A DNA stretch of 64,000 nt, taken from NCBI GenBank assembly GCA_027475525.1, contig JAMWFC010000046.1, positions 930,001 through 994,000 on the forward strand, in the 5' to 3' direction. The notes under the pieces are model-generated. The model was given only the letters and a program-made list of their open reading frames with translations. It was not told the origin of the DNA and made no database searches. The translations under genes were made by a program, and so were the position numbers. Shown here piece after piece: positions 12,785 through 24,790 of this stretch (position 1 is its first letter; each line of letters starts with the position of its first letter). Source of the stretch: Macrolepiota albuminosa. Taxonomy: Eukaryota; Basidiomycota; Agaricomycetes; Agaricales; Agaricaceae.

Positions 12785-14633
12785 TCTTATTGATCTTTAC
12801 TTTTTCATACAGAGGATTAAAAGCCCAGAAGGCCTGGTGTTCGAGAGAGAAATATTACAAGAAAAGCTATTGTGGTATTACCTTGCAGCAGACACAAGAA
12901 TAAGAAGATTAAACTCAAGTAAGGTGGCAGAGTGCTTAAAATCTTTAAAATCTAATCACAAGGTGGTCTACTTCTGAGCAAATAGAATCCAACTATGATG
13001 CAACCAGATGACCAATTAAGACTCAGAAATGAAGATGAATATAGTAAGAACTGCTGCTCTCTGAACTTGAGCCTAGCAGCAAATGGCTCTCTGGAAAATA
13101 TTTTCAAGATCTTCACCACAGATCCCAGGATTGATGAAGCATATACCACAGATACCATAGGGCCTAAACAGGAAGCGCTTATAATGTGGATCTATAGAGC
13201 TGTAGAAGGAAAAGGGATGACAGGGAGGCAAATTATCCTAGGTGCTGGAATCGCCTTTGAAGGGAAAGAAGATCTAAACTGTGAAAGAAAATAGGTCAGC
13301 AGAAGTCCCAACACAAACCTAAATGCAACTTTTACTAGCATTCATCCTAGCTTCTATACAATGCGGCACCAAGATTCCGATGAAGGTCATGATCAGATCC
13401 AAGGCGGTGTATGACCTCCTCAGTAAAGATCTTGAGGAAGAAGATAAAGATTTCCATGGATGTAAAGATGGAGGTTTGCTCAGAACTTTGCTTGGCAGAC
13501 TAAGGATGCACAGAGCAGACATCTTTCTATATGACAAGTCAGAAGAGCAACCAGGAATGAAGGCCAGAATTGCCATTACTTTTGCAAACAAGGTGCTAAC
13601 AAGCCACAATTTAATGATTCTTCCCCCTATTCTAGTGGAACTCCATCTGTCTGGCATGAATTTAGCAAAAATGTCACAGGCAGTGGCATACTGAGCAATT
13701 AATTAGAAGCTTAGAAGAAGTACTCACAAGGCCAAGAACAGAATCAATGCTGAGAAAGATTAGTTGATATGTAAAATGAAAATGTGGAAAGAGGCCTTTG
13801 GTTGCACAAATATGGAGAGGCACTCAGAACAAAGACTTCTCAAGGCAGATTATGGAAAAATGTACACAATACATACAAAATAGGCTCCTACTAGGACCAG
13901 CCAAGCATGTCTCTTGACCTCAAATCGAGAGCTATATGTCCGCATAATAATGAGATTGATTCCATTAACCACATCCTCTCTGCATGCTCATTCTCAGGCC
14001 TATGGAAATTAGCAAGAGAGGTATGGAAAGCTCGGTCTAGAAGGGACCTGCCCAGACAAGATATGAACTCTATCCTAGGAAGCCCTCTAGTTACTATTGA
14101 GAGAAGAAATAAGAAAGGATAGTCGGCCTGTCTTACCTATACAGGATCCTAGTGATAGAGTTTGCATACCTAATATAGCTTTCAAATGCAAAAGAATAAT
14201 AAGAAAGAAAAACCCCCTATACTCAGAGAAAGAAATAACACAGAGATGGAGAAGAATGATGGACTCTAGGGTAGATTTTGACAGGAAATTAGCAAGCATA
14301 AAGCTGGGCAAGCATATGATCACTTTGAACCTTGTGGAAGGCATTCAAAAAGAGACAGGCATAGGCTTAAAGCCCACAGAGCCTCTCGTGGAGGCAGAAG
14401 GCAGGGTTTTAGTGGGTATGAAATCTGAAGTGAGGGGAGATAGACTGAGGCTGCCCCACCTGGGTTTAGAGCCCCACAGTCTGTGTATAAATGCATTTCT
14501 TTGTGGACTGAATAGATTTGCTGGATCCTGATGGAACACCTGGTTGCAATCCCAAATTACCAGCTATGTGGGTGGTGTTGAGATGACTATGGCACTTGGC
14601 TACATCACCATACCAAACGCTACTCCAAAAAAA
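12785..14633 (+). pseudogene. 5'-truncated LINE (non-LTR retrotransposon) 3' end
   Basis: Frames at 12995-13294, 13323-13694, 13907-14122 and 14097-14531 read as one decayed protein. They show an RNase H-like region (IRSKAVYDLLSKDL near 13400), then a cysteine/histidine knuckle (CPHNNEIDSINHILSAC, about 13937-13987). The carboxy-terminal pattern EITQRW....DSRVDFDR (about 14230-14290) is typical of fungal LINE ORF2 proteins. The reverse transcriptase and endonuclease are missing, consistent with 5' truncation. A short A tract at 14625-14633 is a plausible tail. Frameshifts separate the pieces. It abuts the Helitron relic in opposite orientation. Confidence 0.6.
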
Positions 14634-15069
14634 AATTTGATACAGTAGATGAAGCTTGAAGCTTGAAGGTTTAATATTGTGCCAAGCAGGCAGGCTTCTG
14701 TGTTTGGGTGGAGTTACAACAGGATAATCTTTAAAACATAAAATTAGGCTTTTCTTCAGCTTCTGTATGGTCATGGTGACTTGTGCGTGCATACAAGATT
14801 TGATGATTCTATTCTAGATATGATAATAGACCTTACAGAAAACGTTGAAAAGGTCATGATCTCGAATGAGACTCAGATTCACATGAACAGGCTGACGGCT
14901 CGACCGTGTGTGTCAAAAAATTGCCAAGTGGCCTGATCCCGAACTTCAAGTAGGAAATATAAAAACCAATGATAAAAAGCCATTTATCTCACTCTATTAT
15001 CCCTTACCACCAGAAAAGCATTAGCCCAAGTTTGCAGCATCTGTCCTTGGTTGCGAAGTCATTATAACT
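14634..15069. other. Spacer, probable remnant of the ERG3 promoter region
   Basis: No gene is seen. The stretch between about 14840 and 15060 keeps several CpGs and precedes the ERG3 start codon, so it may be the copied 5' flank of that gene. Confidence 0.4.
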
Positions 15070-16288
15070 ATGGATATTGTGCTTTATATTGCAGATGAGC
15101 TTATCCTTGACAAACTCTGAGCTCAGGTCATCCCGTTGTTTGCTTTCGCCAACTAATCTTGACTCAATAACACTTTTGCAATGCCTGTTGGAAATGCCGC
15201 ATCTGCTTGGTCACAGATAGTGATGCACTTGCTGCATCTACCCATACCCACGGACATTGCATCACTGTTCTCAGCCGCTGCCTCTTTTAGTTCAATGCTA
15301 CAAATTTCCGTGTGGCCCAGAGACTATGTCCCATGACAGCTTGTTTTACTATGTGTAATTACTCTCATCGGCATCTACGTTCTGTATTTTGTCTTTGCTT
15401 GGCTCTCATATTCCTTCATATTTAACCATGAAATGATGTGTCATCCCTGGTTCTTAAAGGACCAGATTAAACTTGAAATTCAATGCAGCTTGCGTGCATT
15501 TCCTGGAATGATGTTGTTGACACTTCCATGGTTCCAGGCAGAAGTAATGGGGTATTCAAAACTCTATGAAGGGCTAGACACCTATGGCTACTTCTATTTT
15601 GTTGTATCAGTGCTATTGTGGGTATTCTCATCCTATTTCATCCACAATAAGCTGAGATGGCACTATAGATTCTTGCTTTTCACTGATTACTGCATCTATT
15701 GGATCTATCGGTGGCTTCATCTACCTATATTTTACAAGATGTTTCATAAATAACATCATAAATAGCTCAGTGCATTCCACCAGCCTTTCTTAGAGCTGCC
15801 ACTAAACGAGGCTTGCAGTTCCTACACTATTCGCTTCTCATGCCTTCTATTCTGTTGATGGTTATATGCAATCCATGCCGTACCACCTTTTTGTCTTCCT
15901 CTTTCCTCTTCATTAGGTTATGTATCTGGTTTTCTTCGTTCTTGTCAACTTCTGAACCATATTTGTACGCTTTTTTCATTTAGTTAATACACCTAACTAA
16001 TTAACTACTTGTAAGGTCCATATCTCTGACATGGTTACTGGCCATGCATTGAAGAAAATTATTGACGGCCCTGCATACCATATGCTGCATCACTTATACT
16101 TCAATATCAACTATGGCCAGGTACGTCACCCTTTTGATAAAGTCAATGTAAACTGTCAACTTTATTGTCTCTTCAGTACTTTATGTGGGCAGACCGTTTT
16201 GGAAACTCCTACCGGCAGCCTGAATTATTTTTGGACTCTTTACTCGAGATTCAAGTGCTTGATTCCACCAAAAAACAATAGACAATAA
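15070..16288 (+). pseudogene. ERG3: C-5 sterol desaturase (ERG3-type) pseudogene
   Basis: The translation matches the fungal C-5 sterol desaturase, a di-iron ER membrane enzyme of late ergosterol synthesis. The ATG at 15070 starts MDIVLYIADELILDKL. The block 15433-15753 contains QIKLEIQCSLRAFPGM and YSKLYEGLDTYGYFYF. Later exons give [14 protein letters not shown] and MVTGHALKKIIDGPAYHMLHH. Introns are kept (about 15775-15828 ending GCTTGCAG, and about 16120-16178 starting GTACGT), so it is not a processed copy. It is dead: TGA at 15118 replaces an expected Trp, further stops lie at 15751, in the HHK-stop segment and near 15917 and 15950, and the first histidine box reads YRWLH with tyrosine at 15706-15708. 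The changes are C-to-T or G-to-A. A functional copy presumably lies elsewhere. Confidence 0.88.
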
Positions 16289-16538
16289 TTTAGGAAATCC
16301 GTATATCTAAACATCTTTTTAATCTACACTATAGGCCTTTGTTGTAGTAGTGGGTTGTACTCATCATACCTCTTGACATCATGCTTGCATATACTTATAT
16401 AATTTGGAATGAGATTCTTGCAGAAACACATCACAGTGCTTGCTGAAAGGGTCGCATATGACAGTTTTATTATATTTCACTATATGGCGTGCAAATTTTA
16501 TGTAACTTGGACCTCAATCTCAATCTTCTGAATGGAAC

Positions 16539-17056
16539 TGTAAGGGCGACCTCTAGAGGCTGTGGCTCAGTCACACAGCTGGCAGAGGGAGATCCAAAGT
16601 GTATTAGAATATATACTGACAATATCAAGTTAGCTACTCACCTGGCAGAGGGAGATCCAAAGAAAACAAGTCTGGGGATTCCCTATGCCAGGTTGGACGC
16701 TTCTGGAGCCTCTGAAGCATGGGAAACAACTGTACAGTACAACAAAACCTTAAAAACTCAAAAATTGACTAACCAAACAAGTGTGCAAACAAGGGAGGAA
16801 AACTCCAGACTTTAGAAGTCAGAAAGGCAAACTCCGGCTTATCTAAGCAGCCTGGAGCGGTGCTGAAGAGCCCACACTTGTCTGAGTGATAGCTAAAGAA
16901 CCAGAGCACCTCAAAGATTGAGAATAGTACTAACAGATAGTGTTGAAAAAGTAGTAACAGCAAGATGAGAGAATGATAGAAGAAATAAGGAAGTGAATGA
17001 AAGGAGAGTGAAGAAATAAAGAGTGAAAGAAGAAAGGAATGAGGAGTCCCCTGACA
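16539..17056 (+). repeat. LTR-B solo LTR with 5-bp target duplication
   Basis: This 518-bp unit runs from TGTAAGGGCGACC to ..GTCCCCTGACA. It is flanked on both sides by GGAAC (16534-16538 and 17057-17061), a perfect 5-bp target duplication. No internal element is attached, so it is a solo LTR. It is one of the least decayed copies of the family and serves here as its reference. Confidence 0.92.
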
Positions 17057-17061
17057 GGAAC

Positions 17062-17600
17062 TGTTACTACATAGAAAACAGGCAATTAATTAGTATGCAC
17101 CTTGCATGTCTTAGATTTCATTGAAAGTCGCACTACAATGCTTTAATTTGGAAAAAGATCATAAAAAAACTGCTTTTTGGCTTCCAATCAACTGATCATC
17201 TGATTGTGGTTGCAAAATGGATTTTTTTCTGTAACAGCATGCACAGCTTTGGTGTCTGATTGCTCTGAAAAGCCAAGGAAAGAGCTATCCAGAGAACTGC
17301 TGTTCAGACTTTGAAGAATCTTGACACAGGCCTACTAGCAGCAATAGTGGACTCGTGTATCCTGTACATATTGACAAGAAGAATGGTTCTTGTACCCTAG
17401 AACACGATGATCATATGCTTTAAAACAAAAACTGTGACAAAATGGTAGATCATTCTTGGCAATTCCTATTTGTGGTACAATCCTGCAAGTGGGAACCAAG
17501 GATATTGGCCAGTGCATATCTAGATGATCCATATAAGTCTTCAATACTGTGTGTCAATTAAAAAATAATGCAGAACTCCTACACTGATTCAGAAAACAAA
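17062..17600. other. AT-rich spacer, nothing recognised
   Basis: The only open frame of any length (17544-17335, minus strand) resembles nothing I know and sits in degraded sequence. Confidence 0.4.
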
Positions 17601-17970
17601 AGGGATCAAGTGTACTGTCCACTTCAAGACTAACTCCTTCAAGCAGTGTCTCAAAATGCAACTATAAAGTGGCCGGCCTATCTGTCAGTGTACAATGATC
17701 CTCTTAATGCATCTCTCGTCTCTGGCTTACAGAGAAACAATGTTTTCCATCATGGCAGCCTCTATCGTATGTGCCACTGATACTCACTCAACACTCATTG
17801 ACCCAATTTACTTCTGCCTTGGCTCACTCATCTGATTTTCAAGCAAACAGAGACCTATAATCCAGTACACCTAAACACAATGGAATAATCTTTGATGGCA
17901 TTTTGTTTATTAGAAATATTATACGACACACTGTTCTCCTATAATTGTACTATCCAGGCTTTTGCTCTAT

Positions 17971-19223
17971 TGTTAAGAGTTGACACCTAAAACATGAGTA
18001 AGTATCTGTAACCTCAGTCATCGTATACTTGATTAATATTGAACCTACCTAGAACACGAGTAAGTATCCATAACTAGGTAGAGATATTTGTAAGTATGAT
18101 GTCTGTGTTGATGACGCCCAAAGTTTGGTCAGTAACAAATATAACAATAGTGTTACCATATCAAAAGCTTGCGGTGGGCACGCTATAAGTGATGTGAGGA
18201 GTCCCGGGCAGGTCCCAGAGAACGTGCCTATGAAAATAAAGTAAAGTCAGAAGAAGGTCGGCAAGTGTCAAGTGCTAAGACAAAGCGCCTATGAAAGAAG
18301 CGGTAAGTGAACACGGCGATGGGAGCGGCAAATAACACGGTAAGCTTAGCGAGGTCTAAGTGTCGTTAATGCCTGCCATATCTGCAAGGCGCAAGGGTGT
18401 CAAGTATTAGCGAGAGTCTGCAACTGCCAATAACTTCGACGTTGCCAACCGTAAATAAGATTTGGACTATAAGAGAGACTGGAGTAAAGGGAGCAGGAAA
18501 CTCTGTTCTTTGCTGTGTATGTACAGGTCGGTAAGTACTTTTTATACTACAAGAAGTTCACTGTCGCCAGTGACTAACCATTGCCAAAGTGCGGTAAACT
18601 AGAAAATTTTATAGGGGTAGCTCCAACGGTTTCAGATCCCTACCATCCATTCAAGATCCTTAGCGATGCCAGGTGGCAGATTGCGATGCTAAATCATCAA
18701 CCCATCACCCTTCTGTCTGTTCAAAATGCTTAGCAATGTCAGACGCCAAATCAAGGCGCTAAGCGATGTCAGATGCCAAGGTCAAATGCCAAGCTGTCCG
18801 TCAGTTTTTGATAGATCATCAGTCTTCTTTCCCAAGCGCTGTCGTCAGTGACTGATGCCATCTGTCAGTTGTCATTCTGTCTGCTGTCGGCGCTATCATT
18901 AATCGGATCTGCTTGCTGTGTGCGGCCATCAAATATTGCCAAAATTGGTTAATTAGCATGCACTAAGGTATCCTGAGCCTGTGCTGTGTTGCCATAGCCT
19001 GCCGTTGATGCGCTGATCCTGTATGGGGTCCTATCAGTGTCGATTATATGTTTGACTTACCCTCAGTCGTTGTATACTTGACTGAGGGTAGCATTTACTG
19101 TCCATAGTATATATACTTTATTGTCTGTATTAAGGACGAAATAAGGGAGAATAAATGAATGTATATTGACCCTTGTTCAGTCATCAGAGCTCAAGACACT
19201 TATAGTGTTACTAGCATCTAACA
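17971..19223. repeat. LTR-D solo LTR (TSD TCTAT), itself carrying LTR-A
   Basis: It starts TGTTAAGAGTTG and ends ..GCATCTAACA. Identical TCTAT flanks it at 17966-17970 and 19224-19228. Without the LTR-A insertion (18109-19036 plus one 4-bp duplication) it is about 321 bp. It interrupts the Helitron relic. Confidence 0.85.
18109..19036 (+). repeat. LTR-A solo LTR, copy 1 (TSD GTGT)
   Basis: This 928-bp unit begins TGATGACGCCCAAAG and ends GGGGTCCTATCA, with short inverted ends TGAT/ATCA. GTGT flanks it on both sides (18105-18108 and 19037-19040). Related copies lie at 50099-51015 and 63047-63989. It sits inside LTR-D, so it is the younger insertion. Confidence 0.88.
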
Positions 19224-20680
19224 TCTATTCAAACTGATAATTGTCTGCTTAATGTGAGTCAAGTCTTTTAAGGCATCTGGAATTTGACCCAAGTACAAAT
19301 CATTTGCAAGTGCAAATTTTGGTGTATGTGATTTGCGAAGGAAAGTAAGGCATGCAAAATACAAATGTAAACTCAGTACACCATTTTGACTCTTAATGAT
19401 TCCTTTGGGATGAAGCAAAACATTTTTCAATAACACTTGGTTGGACAAAGACAATAATGAGTAACAATGTCTGTAATCACTGGTAACTTGATGTTAAGCA
19501 ACGGGTATATTATTGGATGAAGAATTAGAGGTAACAGAGTGAGATCAATTAGCTTGAGAACTAATAGAGAGGAAACAATCAAAAGCATGAAATCAAAGAG
19601 GATATAAGTTTAGTTGGTTACAAGAAATGACAGCTGTTTCTTTAACAGAGACATATCTGGCACAAGCAGCACAAGTTTTATGTTGCAGTGCTTCATTTAA
19701 TGTCGCACTTTTAAAAGAATTTGTTAACAAATCTTTTTGGTCCTGTGAAATTAATTCAGGCCATTCCTTATGAACATCCGATGTGATGGATAAATGCAAT
19801 GGTGTTCTTTCAATTTCAAACTGGCTCTGCAAGGAATAGCAATGTTGTTGAACTTGATCACACAAAAAGAACAAAGAATTATTTGCCTCAAAGGGCACAT
19901 CAAGAATGGAAAGAAACAAATGAGCAGAATAAAGTGTCAGGAGTGGCCCAAATGCATAACCAATATATAATTGCATGTTTGTAGACAGAGCCAGAAGAAT
20001 ATTGTTGCAAAATGCAATATAGGCCACATTTCTTTGTGAAGATACACAAAGTCCTTATACCATATGCTCTATGATGAGCTCAAAAATATATTGTTACCTG
20101 CAACAGAGATCCTATGTGCAGCTGCAATCCAAAGAGCATCTACTTGGGAATATTGATGAGCAGTTGTCAGGAAAGAGGGCAATGATCTGTCTGTGGAACA
20201 AGCAATTTTTGTCAGAAAGTTGACAAGCAACAAATAGCTATGGAAAAGCTGTTCCAGGCTCAAACTCTTGCACAATGCACAAATCTCAACTCAAGGTGTA
20301 TTGTCATTGTATGCATGAGAAACTACTATTTGGAATAGATAGGATTTTAAAGAATTCAGATTTGATGTAAATGAAAATGGTAAACATTCAGAATCAGTGG
20401 ACACAGCACAAAGATCATTCAATAAATAATGAATCAATATATTTTAATTGTCAAAAACATTTGTTTAATTCAAAAAACCATGGGAAGCAACTGCTTTATA
20501 CAACACATCATGATTAAACGTTGACAATGCAAATATACTAGAGCATCTGGCAGAAAATATCATATCTATAGTCTTTGAGATAAAAGATGAAATTGGGCTG
20601 ATGGAAGGTTTAGCACATGAACTTGATGGAGCAAGCATAAGCAATGGACTGGAACAGGAAGCAGAAAAATCTGGAAACAA

Positions 20681-21655
20681 ATGGGAGAAAGTTTAAAAGA
20701 AAAAAAAAACAAACCATTGAGGAAATCACGTTGAGGAGAATCAAGAAAAATAACATCTTCAGGCAATGATGGAACCTGATCAATAGAAATGATATGCTCA
20801 CAATATAGGGCAAACCAATTGATGCTGAGAATGATAACTCTGTGAGTGACCAAAATGCTGAAGGACAAAAAGCAAGACAGGGTCATCCAAGGATGAAATG
20901 ACATAACAAGCAGGATAGGAAGAACATTGGTAGACAAAAAAGACTGCAAAGAACTGAGAACAGAGGCTGAGATGGTGCTCTGGCAAACAAGCAGATTGAA
21001 AACAACTGGAACTTGGAAAAATTCTAGGACAATCCTCATAGCAGCCAGGACAAAAAAATAAAGCAGAGTTCAATGTGAATACCAAAAATGTGCATCCAGA
21101 AGAATATGAGAGAGAAAAAGAAACAGACAGATACAAAAATAGAAAAAAAATAGATATGAAACAGAAATAGGAAGGGAAAGAGTAAATAGGGCTTTTGATA
21201 ATCTAAAACAAAACCAAACAAGACAAATATCTGAATGTGGGGGAAAGTGAATGAAGAGAGAGATCGAGAAGAAAGAGGGGGAGAGGACAAATAAAATTGT
21301 TTTTTACTGCTGAAAAGCTGCTATGCAGGGCTAAAAAGCAGAGGTAGAGTTATATCATGCTTTACTCCTAGAAAGTAAACTGATAGTCAATTTATCTGTG
21401 CTCATGTAGTGCAACAGGGGAGGGGACAAAACAAATGCTTGAAGATGTGGAAAGCTGGATGAAAAAGGAGATGAGGAAAAAGAAAAAAAAAGGGACTGGA
21501 CTCCTGAGTCAAAAAGCCCATGAAACAAATGCAGCTAAGTCAAACTTGAACAGAACAAATGCTCAAAGGTGCAGAAACCTAAACAAAAGAGGGGACAGAA
21601 AAAATGAAACAAAGATGGCACATAATGAATGTTGAGATAGTGGAAGTTGTTCACA
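20681..21655. other. AT/purine-rich stretch without a recognisable gene
   Basis: The plus strand is strongly purine-biased (for example 21090-21290 and 21460-21500), which creates long but meaningless serine/phenylalanine-rich minus-strand frames. It may include decayed Helitron 5' sequence, but I see no supporting motif. Confidence 0.45.
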
Positions 21656-21950
21656 GACCATAAACCTACTATTAAAGTAGCAGGAATTTCTGAGTAAAAT
21701 AGGGATAAACCTGCAAAGTTAGAAATGCTCAAAAAAGTATCCTAATAAGTGAATATTTTAAAATAGTCATTACTCCATCAGTTTATATTCAAATTATAAA
21801 ATCCTAGATATGATTTGTAGCTACAATGCCATAATACCTTTTATGATTTAATCAAAATTTTAGATACTTCCATTTATACATGCCAATGCCATCTTTCAAA
21901 AACTATGAAATATTGAAACATTTTTTTGAGCTACTATAGCTGTCTGGGCT
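21656..21950 (+). repeat. Tc1/mariner right terminal inverted repeat fragment
   Basis: It matches 43548-43797 (right end of the Tc1 element), from the tttctgagtaaaataggg segment to the terminal ..TTTTTTGAGCTACTATA. The outer end is mutated from GCCACTGTA. No transposase is attached. Confidence 0.65.
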
Positions 21951-22156
21951 CATTTATGTGGGCCTAGAGCTTTGCAGAAAGGTTTGTTACTTGTATACTT
22001 TACATCCTCTTCAGTTTGAGAAGACTGGGACTTGGTTAACATGAGGCTAACAGAGAGAAGTGTGTTTTGTAGGTTTGAGGTATGAAAATTAAATCTTTCA
22101 AGCATTTGTTCCAAATAGGCTCTTTGAGACAGGTGGATATCTTCAGTTGTTGAAAG

Positions 22157-22396
22157 GTCAGAAAGGCAAACTCTGGCTTATATAAGAAATCTGGAAGTGG
22201 TACTGAAGGGCCCACACTTGTCTAAATGATAGCTAAAGAACCAGAGCACCTCAAGGGCTGAGAATAGTATCAATAGATAGTGTTGAAAGAGTAAAAGCAG
22301 TAAAGTAAAAGAATGACAGCAGAAATAAGAAAATGAATAAAGAGAGAATGAAGAATTGAAGAGTAAAAGCAGGAAGAAAAGAGGAGTCCCCTGACA
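22157..22396 (+). repeat. LTR-B fragment (right half)
   Basis: It aligns with 16810-17056 and ends ..GTCCCCTGACA at 22396. The left half is missing. Confidence 0.75.
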
Positions 22397-22443
22397 GTTT
22401 GCTGTTGACCTGTTTATATCAAATGCAACTAGTAGCATATAAT

Positions 22444-22961
22444 TGTCAGGAGACTCCTCATTCCTTTCTTCTTTCACTCTTTATTTCTTCACTCTCCTTT
22501 CATTCACTTCCTTATTTCTTCTATCATTCTCTCATTTTGCTGTTACTACTTTTTCAACACTATCTGTTAGTACTATTCTCAACCTTTGAGGTGCTCTGGT
22601 TCTTTAGCTATTACTCAGACAAGTGTGGGCCCTTCAGCACCGCTCCAGGCTGCTTAGATAAGCCGGAGTTTGCCTTTCTGACTTCTAAAGTCCGGAGTTT
22701 TCCTCCCTTGTTTGCACACTTATTTGGTTAGTCAATTTTTGAGTTTTTAAGGTTTTGTTGTACTGTACAGTTGTTTCCCATGCTTTAGAGGCTCCAGAAG
22801 CGTCCAACCTGGCATAGGGAATCCCCAGACTTGTTTTCTTTGGATTTCCCTCTGCCAGGTGAGTAGCTACCTTGATATTGTCAGTATATATTCTAATACA
22901 CTTTGGATCTTCCTCTGCCAGCTGTGTGACTGAGCCACAGCCTCTAGAGGTCGCCCTTACA
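22444..22961 (-). repeat. LTR-B solo LTR (TSD ATAAT)
   Basis: This is an inverse-orientation 518-bp copy, TGTCAGGAGACTCC to ..GTCGCCCTTACA. ATAAT is repeated at 22439-22443 and 22962-22966. It is nearly identical to the 16.5 kb copy, so the family moved fairly recently. Confidence 0.92.
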
Positions 22962-23024
22962 ATAATGCTAGTCAACCTAATTTATTGTAAGCTCTATTAA
23001 GGTTGTGCCACCAGTTATGACTAC

Positions 23025-23523
23025 TGTTAGGAGACTCCTCATTTCTTCCTGCTTTCACTCTTCATTCATTCTCTTATTTTTGCTGTCATTCTTTTATCTT
23101 ACTGCTTCTACTCTTTTAACACTATCTATTGGAACTATTTTTAGCTTTTGAGGTGCTCTGTCTTTAGCTGTCATTCAGACAAGTGTGGGCCCTTCAGTAC
23201 TGCTTCCAGACTGCTTATATAAGCTGGAGTTTGCCTTTCTGACCTCCAAAGTCTGGAGTTTTCCTGCCTTGTTTGTGCACTTGTTTATTTAGGCAAGTTT
23301 TGAATTTTTCAAAGTTTTGTTGTACTTTACAGTTGTTTTCCATGCTTCAGAGACTCCAGAAGCATCCAACCTGGCATAGAAAATCTCTAGACTTGTTCTC
23401 TTTGGATTTCTCTCTGTCAGGTGAGTAGTTATTATGATATTGTCAGTATATACTCTAATACACTTTGGATCTCCCTCTGCCAGCTATGTGACTAAGCCAT
23501 AGCCTCCAGAGGTTGCCCTTACA
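23025..23523 (-). repeat. LTR-B solo LTR inserted in copia pol (TSD ACTAC/GCTAC)
   Basis: This 499-bp copy runs TGTTAGGAGACTCC to ..GTTGCCCTTACA. The flanking pentamers differ by one transition, ACTAC at 23020-23024 and GCTAC at 23524-23528. It is older than the 22.4 kb copy by its number of transitions. Confidence 0.82.
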
Positions 23524-24480
23524 GCTACCCTGCATGAGGCTATAAATTGTTTTCTGAAGGTGAAGGGCTTTATCCCCTCTTCCTTAAAAACCTGATGGGG
23601 GTTTCATGTAAGCAGTGTGTTTGAGCTTACTGTTTAGATATGCAGATACAAAATCAATCTGCTATAAGTGCATATCAAGCATGGGCAGTAACTACTATGG
23701 TCATTCTCATAGACTCCAATTGTACAACTGATGCATATGTCTCATCAAAGTCTTCACCCCTTGAACCTGAATGTAACTTTTTGCAACAGGCTGGGCCTTT
23801 TTCTTGACAATTTCTCCCTCCTCATCATACTTATTTGTGAAAACACACATACAGTCTATAATCTTCTTCTCACTTGGTACATCATTTGTATTGATGACCT
23901 TTCACATGTTCTTCTTTTTCATCACTTTCAACTCAGCATCTAGTGCAGGTACTCATAAGTCCAGCCTTTTCATAGCTTCTCAATAACTCACAGCACAGTC
24001 TTTATGTTATTTGATCTAGTCAAAGCAAGGAATGCAAATGCTGTTGTCATGTACAAAGCTTCAAAGACATCTTCTCCTTTGGCCCATTTCTTCCCTGCAT
24101 TTCAAGCTGATGACTAGGCTGCCAGAGACTTGCAAGTGTCTAAAATAGCCTGAAATGGCTGTACCATCCAAGCAGAATGTCAAAGTACCAAAGAGAGGTT
24201 GTCCTGATCAGAATTCAGTGTCACATTTACTCCTATTTTCTTGGAGTGAAGAGGGCTGTCAGATAGTCAAATGCATGGAGCAATCTGCTGGGTGCTGGAA
24301 TGATAAGAGCTGCAGGATTGGTGGGGATATAGACAGGAAATACCAGATTGTCATCGTCAGAGATAGTGAGAGTTTAGTGTCTGGTACTTTCTTCAAAGAC
24401 CACATTTCAGCTTGTAACAATGTGTCAGTGAGTTTTATTGTAAAGTCAATATTTGTGGCTAGAGTACCCTACTATCATGT
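23524..24480 (-). pseudogene. Ty1/copia reverse transcriptase fragment
   Basis: The minus strand between about 24080 and 23524 reads, with stops and small shifts, as the start of a copia reverse transcriptase. It shows AELKVMKKKN near 23945, then ..VFTNKYDEEGEIVKKKAQPVAK (the region of the W-V-F-K-x-K-x-D motif), then QIDFVSAYLNS near 23660 (expected D-V-x-x-A-F-L-N) and finally KTIYSLMQG at the LTR-B border. The catalytic YVDD box is not included. Upstream sequence to 24480 is more decayed. It is a dead fragment cut by LTR-B on one side and Tc1 on the other. Confidence 0.6.
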
Positions 24481-24481
24481 A

Positions 24482-24790
24482 CAGTGGCTCAAAAAACTGT
24501 TCCAATGTTTCATACCTTTTAAAAGATGACATTGGCATGAAGGATAAGAAGTACTTAAAATTCTAATTAAATTACATAAAATACTATGGCATTGTAGCTA
24601 CAAAATGAACCTAGGTTTATGTAGTTGAGATCAAAACTAATGGAGCAATAGCTATTTTGAAATATTTACTCATTGGGACAGTTTTTTGAGCATTTCTAAT
24701 TGTAGTATCTAGTACTTTGTATGTCCTTCATTTGCCTTGATAACTGCTTGAATCCTTCTAGGCATGCTTTCTATTAGTCTTTGGCATACT
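24482..24790 (-). repeat. Tc1/mariner left end with transposase tail
   Basis: The terminus reads TA|CAGTGGCTCAAAAAACTG, with the TA dinucleotide at 24480-24481. It continues through the long inverted repeat to the transposase carboxy terminus (minus strand) at about 24700-24790, matching 41830-41920. The rest of the element is missing. Confidence 0.7.

Larger units (their letters stand above)
17620..20680 (-). pseudogene. Helitron N-terminal relic (relic 2), split by a solo LTR
   Basis: On the minus strand, 20275-20069, 20027-19593 and 19454-19224 resemble the DUF6570-type N-terminal region found in fungal Helitron helicases. CAACARYVSVKE (about 19665) is followed by TPKFALANDLYLGQIPDALKDLT (19330-19260, an expected family signature). 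The frame is cut by LTR-D and resumes on its other side: joining across the TCTAT duplication gives ..SLNRAKAWIVQL, which fits the family. Stops are frequent. The HUH and helicase parts are absent here. They occur collinearly at 12.8-8.2 kb, so both relics may once have been one element. Confidence 0.65.

Noticed and set aside
20566..21290. Long overlapping minus-strand frames rich in Phe, Ser and Leu
   Set aside because: They arise from purine-rich plus-strand sequence and show no domain or conserved motif.
24155..24529. Plus-strand frame of 124 codons
   Set aside because: It overlaps the copia relic read on the other strand and crosses the Tc1 border at 24482.
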